A stretch of 64,000 nt of DNA from Flavobacterium tyrosinilyticum (GTDB taxonomy: Bacteria; Bacteroidota; Bacteroidia; Flavobacteriales; Flavobacteriaceae): contig NZ_JAMOKG010000002.1 of the NCBI RefSeq assembly GCF_023656565.1, positions 1,122,030 through 1,186,029 of the forward strand. The letters are read 5' to 3'. Each line of letters starts with the position of its first letter. Position 1 is the first letter of the stretch. The position numbers were made by a program, and so were the translations under genes. Shown here in pieces: positions 60,963 through 64,000 of this stretch. Under the pieces are notes generated by a model that was not told where the DNA came from, made no database searches, and saw only the letters and a list, made by a program, of their open reading frames with translations.

Positions 60963-62324
60963 TTAATTATATCCTTGTTTTATACCTAATTTTTTCATTT
61001 TTGAATACAAAGTCTGCGGTTGCAGTTTTAAAAGTTCGGCAGCGCCGCCGACACCCGAAACTTTGCCATTGCACATTTGAAGTGCATTCATAATATGTTC
61101 TTTTTCCATTTCTTCCATCGACTTTATTTTGTCTGTACCGATTTCTAAAGAGACGATAGAGGCAATGGAAGATAAATCAAATTTTTCGATTTCGTTTGTT
61201 TTGGCGAGAAGTACATTTCTTTCAATCAAATGTTCTAATTCGCGTATATTTCCTGGCCAGTTGTAATTTTTTAATTGTCCTAAGGCTTTTGCGCTTATAC
61301 TGTTTACATTTCTTCTCGAAATTGATGCATATTTTTTCAGAAAATAAGTAGCAAGCATTTCAATATCTTCTTTTCGTTCTCTTAAAGAAGGCAATTGTAT
61401 CGGAAACACATTTAGTCTGTAATATAAGTCCAATCTAAAACGTCCTTCTGCAACTTCTTTTTCGAGAATTTTATTGGTAGCCGCGACAATACGAACATTA
61501 ATTTTAATTGTTTTATTGCCTCCAAGACGCTGAATTTCTTTTTCTTGCAGAACTCGTAATAATTTAACTTGAGAGTCAAGAGGTAATTCTCCAATTTCAT
61601 CTAGAAAAATAGTTCCGTTATTGGCTTGTTCAAATTTACCGATTCTTAAGGCATTAGCTCCTGTAAAAGCACCTTTTTCATGTCCAAAAAGCTCAGATTC
61701 TATTAGAGATTGAGGTAAAGCGGCGCAGTTTACCACTACAATCGGATGTGAGTTATGTGCCGAAAGTTCGTGTATGGCGTTTGCTGCTCTTTCTTTTCCT
61801 GTACCGCTTTCGCCTAAAATTAAAACAGAAGTTTCAGTTGGAGCTACAATTTTTATTTTTTCAATGGCTTCTTTTAGGAGAGGACTCTGACCAATAATTC
61901 CTTGAATTTCTTCAGTTTCCGGATTTACTTGCGTTACGGCCAAATCTTCTTTTTCCTGATTAAATCGATATCTGGCTATATCCAGCATTACAATAAGATC
62001 TTTTTCTCTAAAAGGCTTTACCATAAAACCGTACGGATGTGTAGCTTTTACAGCTTCAAGTGTACTTTGATTGGTATTTGCTGAAATATAGAGAAAAGGC
62101 AGATTTTTTTGGCGAAGTTCCCAAGCGAGATCAATTCCAGTCAATTGGCCTTTTAAAATGATATCAAGCAGAATCCAGTCAGGGCTTTTTTCTTCGATTA
62201 ATTTTCGAGCCTGAGCTACAGAGGCAGCAATGCCAACAACTTGATAACCCGCTTTATGCAGCATGATTTTTAAATCATTTGCAACTATAAAATCATCTTC
62301 AACAATTAGTAGTTTCTCCTTCAT
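60963..62324 (-). CDS. NtrC-family sigma-54 response regulator
   Basis: The 453-aa protein has a receiver domain (EDDF at 9-12, phospho-acceptor D54 in [10 protein letters not shown]103 in MVKPF), AAA+ core with Walker A GESGTGKE (171-178) and GAFTGA (218-223), and a Fis-type HTH ([21 protein letters not shown]). Its core is very similar to that at 57421. No kinase gene is adjacent; the TPR kinase at 52154 is the nearest unpaired kinase, but pairing is a guess. Confidence 0.93.
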   Translation of the reverse strand: MKEKLLIVEDDFIVANDLKIMLHKAGYQVVGIAASVAQARKLIEEKSPDWILLDIILKGQLTGIDLAWELRQKNLPFLYISANTNQSTLEAVKATHPYGFMVKPFREKDLIVMLDIARYRFNQEKEDLAVTQVNPETEEIQGIIGQSPLLKEAIEKIKIVAPTETSVLILGESGTGKERAANAIHELSAHNSHPIVVVNCAALPQSLIESELFGHEKGAFTGANALRIGKFEQANNGTIFLDEIGELPLDSQVKLLRVLQEKEIQRLGGNKTIKINVRIVAATNKILEKEVAEGRFRLDLYYRLNVFPIQLPSLRERKEDIEMLATYFLKKYASISRRNVNSISAKALGQLKNYNWPGNIRELEHLIERNVLLAKTNEIEKFDLSSIASIVSLEIGTDKIKSMEEMEKEHIMNALQMCNGKVSGVGGAAELLKLQPQTLYSKMKKLGIKQGYN

Positions 62325-62493
62325 TACATTGTTTGTATAATTTCAGAATTTTCAGGAATAGCCAAGAATTTGGAGTTTTTTAGAAATTTCTTTTGGACCG
62401 ATTTTAGAATTCCCTTTTGAGAAAAGGGAACTAAAATCATTTTTTAAAGATACTATATTATCAGAAATCTGCAATCTGAAAATGTAGATTTGA

Positions 62494-63162
62494 CTAGCTT
62501 TTTCGGTGGTATAAATAGCAAATAATCATGGCTGCTCCGGGTAGAATTAGAGTTCCTAATCCGAAAAACTTTCCTGCAACTGCTCCTAGAAAACATCCAA
62601 CAAGAAATCCGATTAAGGTAATAAACTGTTTTTTAAAACTTAAAAGAACTTCTGCATCTTTAAGCCCATTTTTTAATAAGCTTCCTAAATCAAGAGAAGC
62701 TTGAGTCACATTTCCTGTCATCATAGTGGTTGGTCCATAGGTTTCTTTAGCGTAAAGTTTTCCAAAAGCATTCTGAAGTCCCATTGCAAAAACTGTTGTC
62801 ATAGCAACCGTATACATGGTCCATTGTTCGAAGTTTTGCAAATAGCCAAAAACATAAGATGCAATACCACTTAAAACCAATATTATGCCTTCCCAAAATA
62901 AAATGGTGTAGCGATTGGTTGCCTTTAGCGCAATTCTTCCTCCTGTAATTACCGCAATAATGAAAACAGGAAAAGTAAGCAGTTTTACCCAAGCATGAAG
63001 GTCTGAACCTTTTACAATCTGATAGGCAAAAACGATAAAGTTACCTGTTACGTGCGCCGAAAATATCGAATCGGCTGCGACAAAAGTTACGGTATCGCAA
63101 TACCCTGCTATTATGGTGAGAAGCAGGGTTACGTACCAAATATTTTTTTGTTGAATTTCCAT
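62494..63162 (-). CDS. YoaK-family (DUF1275) membrane protein
   Basis: The 222-aa protein has about six membrane helices. TLLLTIIAGYCDTVTFVAADSIFSAHVTGNFIVFA and the later AMGLQNAFGKLYAKETYGPTTMMTGNVTQASLDLG match YoaK/DUF1275. Function in transport is not established. It begins 9 nt after the dps stop and likely shares its transcript. Confidence 0.9.
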   Translation of the reverse strand: MEIQQKNIWYVTLLLTIIAGYCDTVTFVAADSIFSAHVTGNFIVFAYQIVKGSDLHAWVKLLTFPVFIIAVITGGRIALKATNRYTILFWEGIILVLSGIASYVFGYLQNFEQWTMYTVAMTTVFAMGLQNAFGKLYAKETYGPTTMMTGNVTQASLDLGSLLKNGLKDAEVLLSFKKQFITLIGFLVGCFLGAVAGKFFGLGTLILPGAAMIICYLYHRKS

Positions 63163-63171
63163 AATTTGTTT

Positions 63172-63645
63172 TTAGTTTAAATGTGCACGAAGCATCCATG
63201 CCATTTTTTCATGATTTTCTACAAGACCTGTAATAAAATCGCTTGTTCCAGCATCTTGCAATTCATTGGCAATAGGGTTAATGTTTTCTCGAAGATAAAT
63301 AATAATGCTTTCGTGATCTAAAAGCAATTCTTTGATAAAACCATTACTATCGTTTTTCTCTTTTAATTCTTCTGTTAAATGCGTCAGCGCTAGAAAATCT
63401 TTTAAAGTCGCTGGAGTATAGTGGCCTAAAGATCTAATTCTTTCTGCAACCGTGTCTACAATTTCGTCAATGGCGTCGTATTGCTGTTCAAAGAAAAGGT
63501 GTTTGTTGTAAAAATCTGGGCCTTCAACGTTCCAATGCGCTCTTTTTGTTTTGGTATAAAGTACGAATTCGTCTGCAAGAATTTTAGTTAATACATCAAC
63601 AATTTTTGAGATGTTTTCTTGTTTAATTCCGATGTTTGTTTTCAT
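63172..63645 (-). CDS. dps: DNA-protecting ferritin-like protein Dps
   Basis: The 157-aa protein has the Dps four-helix bundle. The inter-subunit ferroxidase residues appear in KRAHWNVEGPDFYNKHLFFEQQYDAIDEIVDTVAERI (His, then Asp and Glu). It oxidises and stores iron with H2O2 and protects DNA in starvation. It is a plausible OxyR target. Starts ATG 63645, upstream of yoaK. Confidence 0.95.
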   Translation of the reverse strand: MKTNIGIKQENISKIVDVLTKILADEFVLYTKTKRAHWNVEGPDFYNKHLFFEQQYDAIDEIVDTVAERIRSLGHYTPATLKDFLALTHLTEELKEKNDSNGFIKELLLDHESIIIYLRENINPIANELQDAGTSDFITGLVENHEKMAWMLRAHLN

Positions 63646-63695
63646 TTTTAAATTAGGTTTAATAAATAATATTTATGTTAAGGGTAATTAAATTA

Positions 63696-63876
63696 AACAC
63701 ATAGAAACATAGATTTTTCCTGTTTTTTGAAAAGAATAGAGAAAGAAACTTCTAGCACATAGTTCTTTGCGTTAGTCAAAGTTTAAAACTTTGAGAAAGT
63801 TGAAAAAGCTATGTGTATTAATGCAAGTGAAACGCCTTTTACTCGCTTCAAAAAAGCTATGTTTCTATGTGTTAAA
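63696..63876. repeat. Dispersed repeat family A, inverted copy
   Basis: It begins ACACATAGAAACATAG and, in the reverse orientation relative to the 59-kb copy, has GCAAGTGAAACGCCTTTT and CTATGTTTCTATGTG. The AACTTTG palindrome is present but diverged at 63775-63802. It fills the gap between dps and the DoxX gene. Confidence 0.75.
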
Positions 63877-63878
63877 AA

Positions 63879-64000
63879 TTAATTGTTTAGTAATGATAAT
63901 AAATAATTGTCAAGTGAATACGTTCCTGCGCCTAGGGCAAGAAGCAGTAATAGTGATAATGTGTACATGTACGGAACGTCACGCACTTCTAGCGAATCAT
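63879..64000 (-). CDS. DoxX-family protein, C-terminal end (cut by window edge)
   Basis: The last 39 codons are visible: a hydrophobic helix and the ending GAGTYSLDNYLLSLL, the usual C-terminus of DoxX/SURF4-like proteins (the YSLD motif). The remainder lies beyond 64000. Confidence 0.75.
   Translation of the reverse strand, partial: DSLEVRDVPYMYTLSLLLLLALGAGTYSLDNYLLSLLNN

Overview
The window looks like a low-GC Flavobacteriaceae chromosome, most likely Flavobacterium. The gene content is typical of that genus (zwf-gnd-pgl cluster, KaiBC-type operon, LytS/LytTR pairs, DUF1223, VgrG of the Bacteroidetes T6SS type). Several promoters fit the Bacteroidetes -7 consensus TAnnTTTG. Intergenic regions are full of dispersed foldback repeats. 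I see no tRNA, rRNA, CRISPR array or complete insertion sequence.

Layout. (1) 1-5.5 kb: oxidative pentose-phosphate operon gnd-zwf-pgl on the minus strand, preceded by two identical palindromes 50 bp apart, then a secreted STN/repeat protein. (2) 5.6-12.7 kb: a ChaA-type antiporter, an HxlR regulator, a five-gene operon kaiC-kaiB-kaiB-histidine kinase-response regulator (no kaiA), and an SDR gene. An identical 23-bp operator-like sequence lies upstream of both hxlR and the SDR gene, so the kai operon appears to sit inside a formerly adjacent regulator/target pair. (3) 12.7-24.4 kb: an AT-rich accessory island. It begins with a cassette bounded by strong terminators: a defence-type reverse transcriptase with a hairpin-rich leader, divergent from a protein with duplicated YodC-like modules. 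After small hypotheticals and a 37-aa ORF there follows an orphan VgrG cluster with a probable T6SS cargo protein, tandem paralogous lipoproteins and a DUF2931 lipoprotein, interrupted by a REP-like palindrome. (4) 24.5-33.7 kb: OxyR, secreted alpha/beta hydrolases, OsmC, Ohr, a cupin, a DUF1223 protein and a large repeat lipoprotein. (5) 33.9-45 kb: two LytS/LytTR two-component pairs, a Crp/Fnr regulator beside the yceI-tautomerase-SDR-NTF2-like-nitronate monooxygenase operon with a CRP-type palindrome at its head, a universal stress protein and a FabH. (6) 45.5-51.3 kb: a complete RND efflux operon. (7) 51.4-64 kb: an HTH protein, a TPR histidine kinase, a DUF4291 fusion, a ring-cleaving dioxygenase, two sigma-54 activators with closely similar cores, an esterase/cupin pair, a GNAT-like protein, YoaK, Dps and the end of a DoxX gene.

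The most promising systems are the kai signalling operon (two KaiB proteins, Ser-Ser in place of the Ser-Thr phosphosites of KaiC, and its own kinase and receiver) and the reverse-transcriptase cassette, which resembles defence-associated RTs of the unknown groups (possibly DRT2-like) with a candidate non-coding RNA upstream. Family assignments come from reading motifs; no database search was run.
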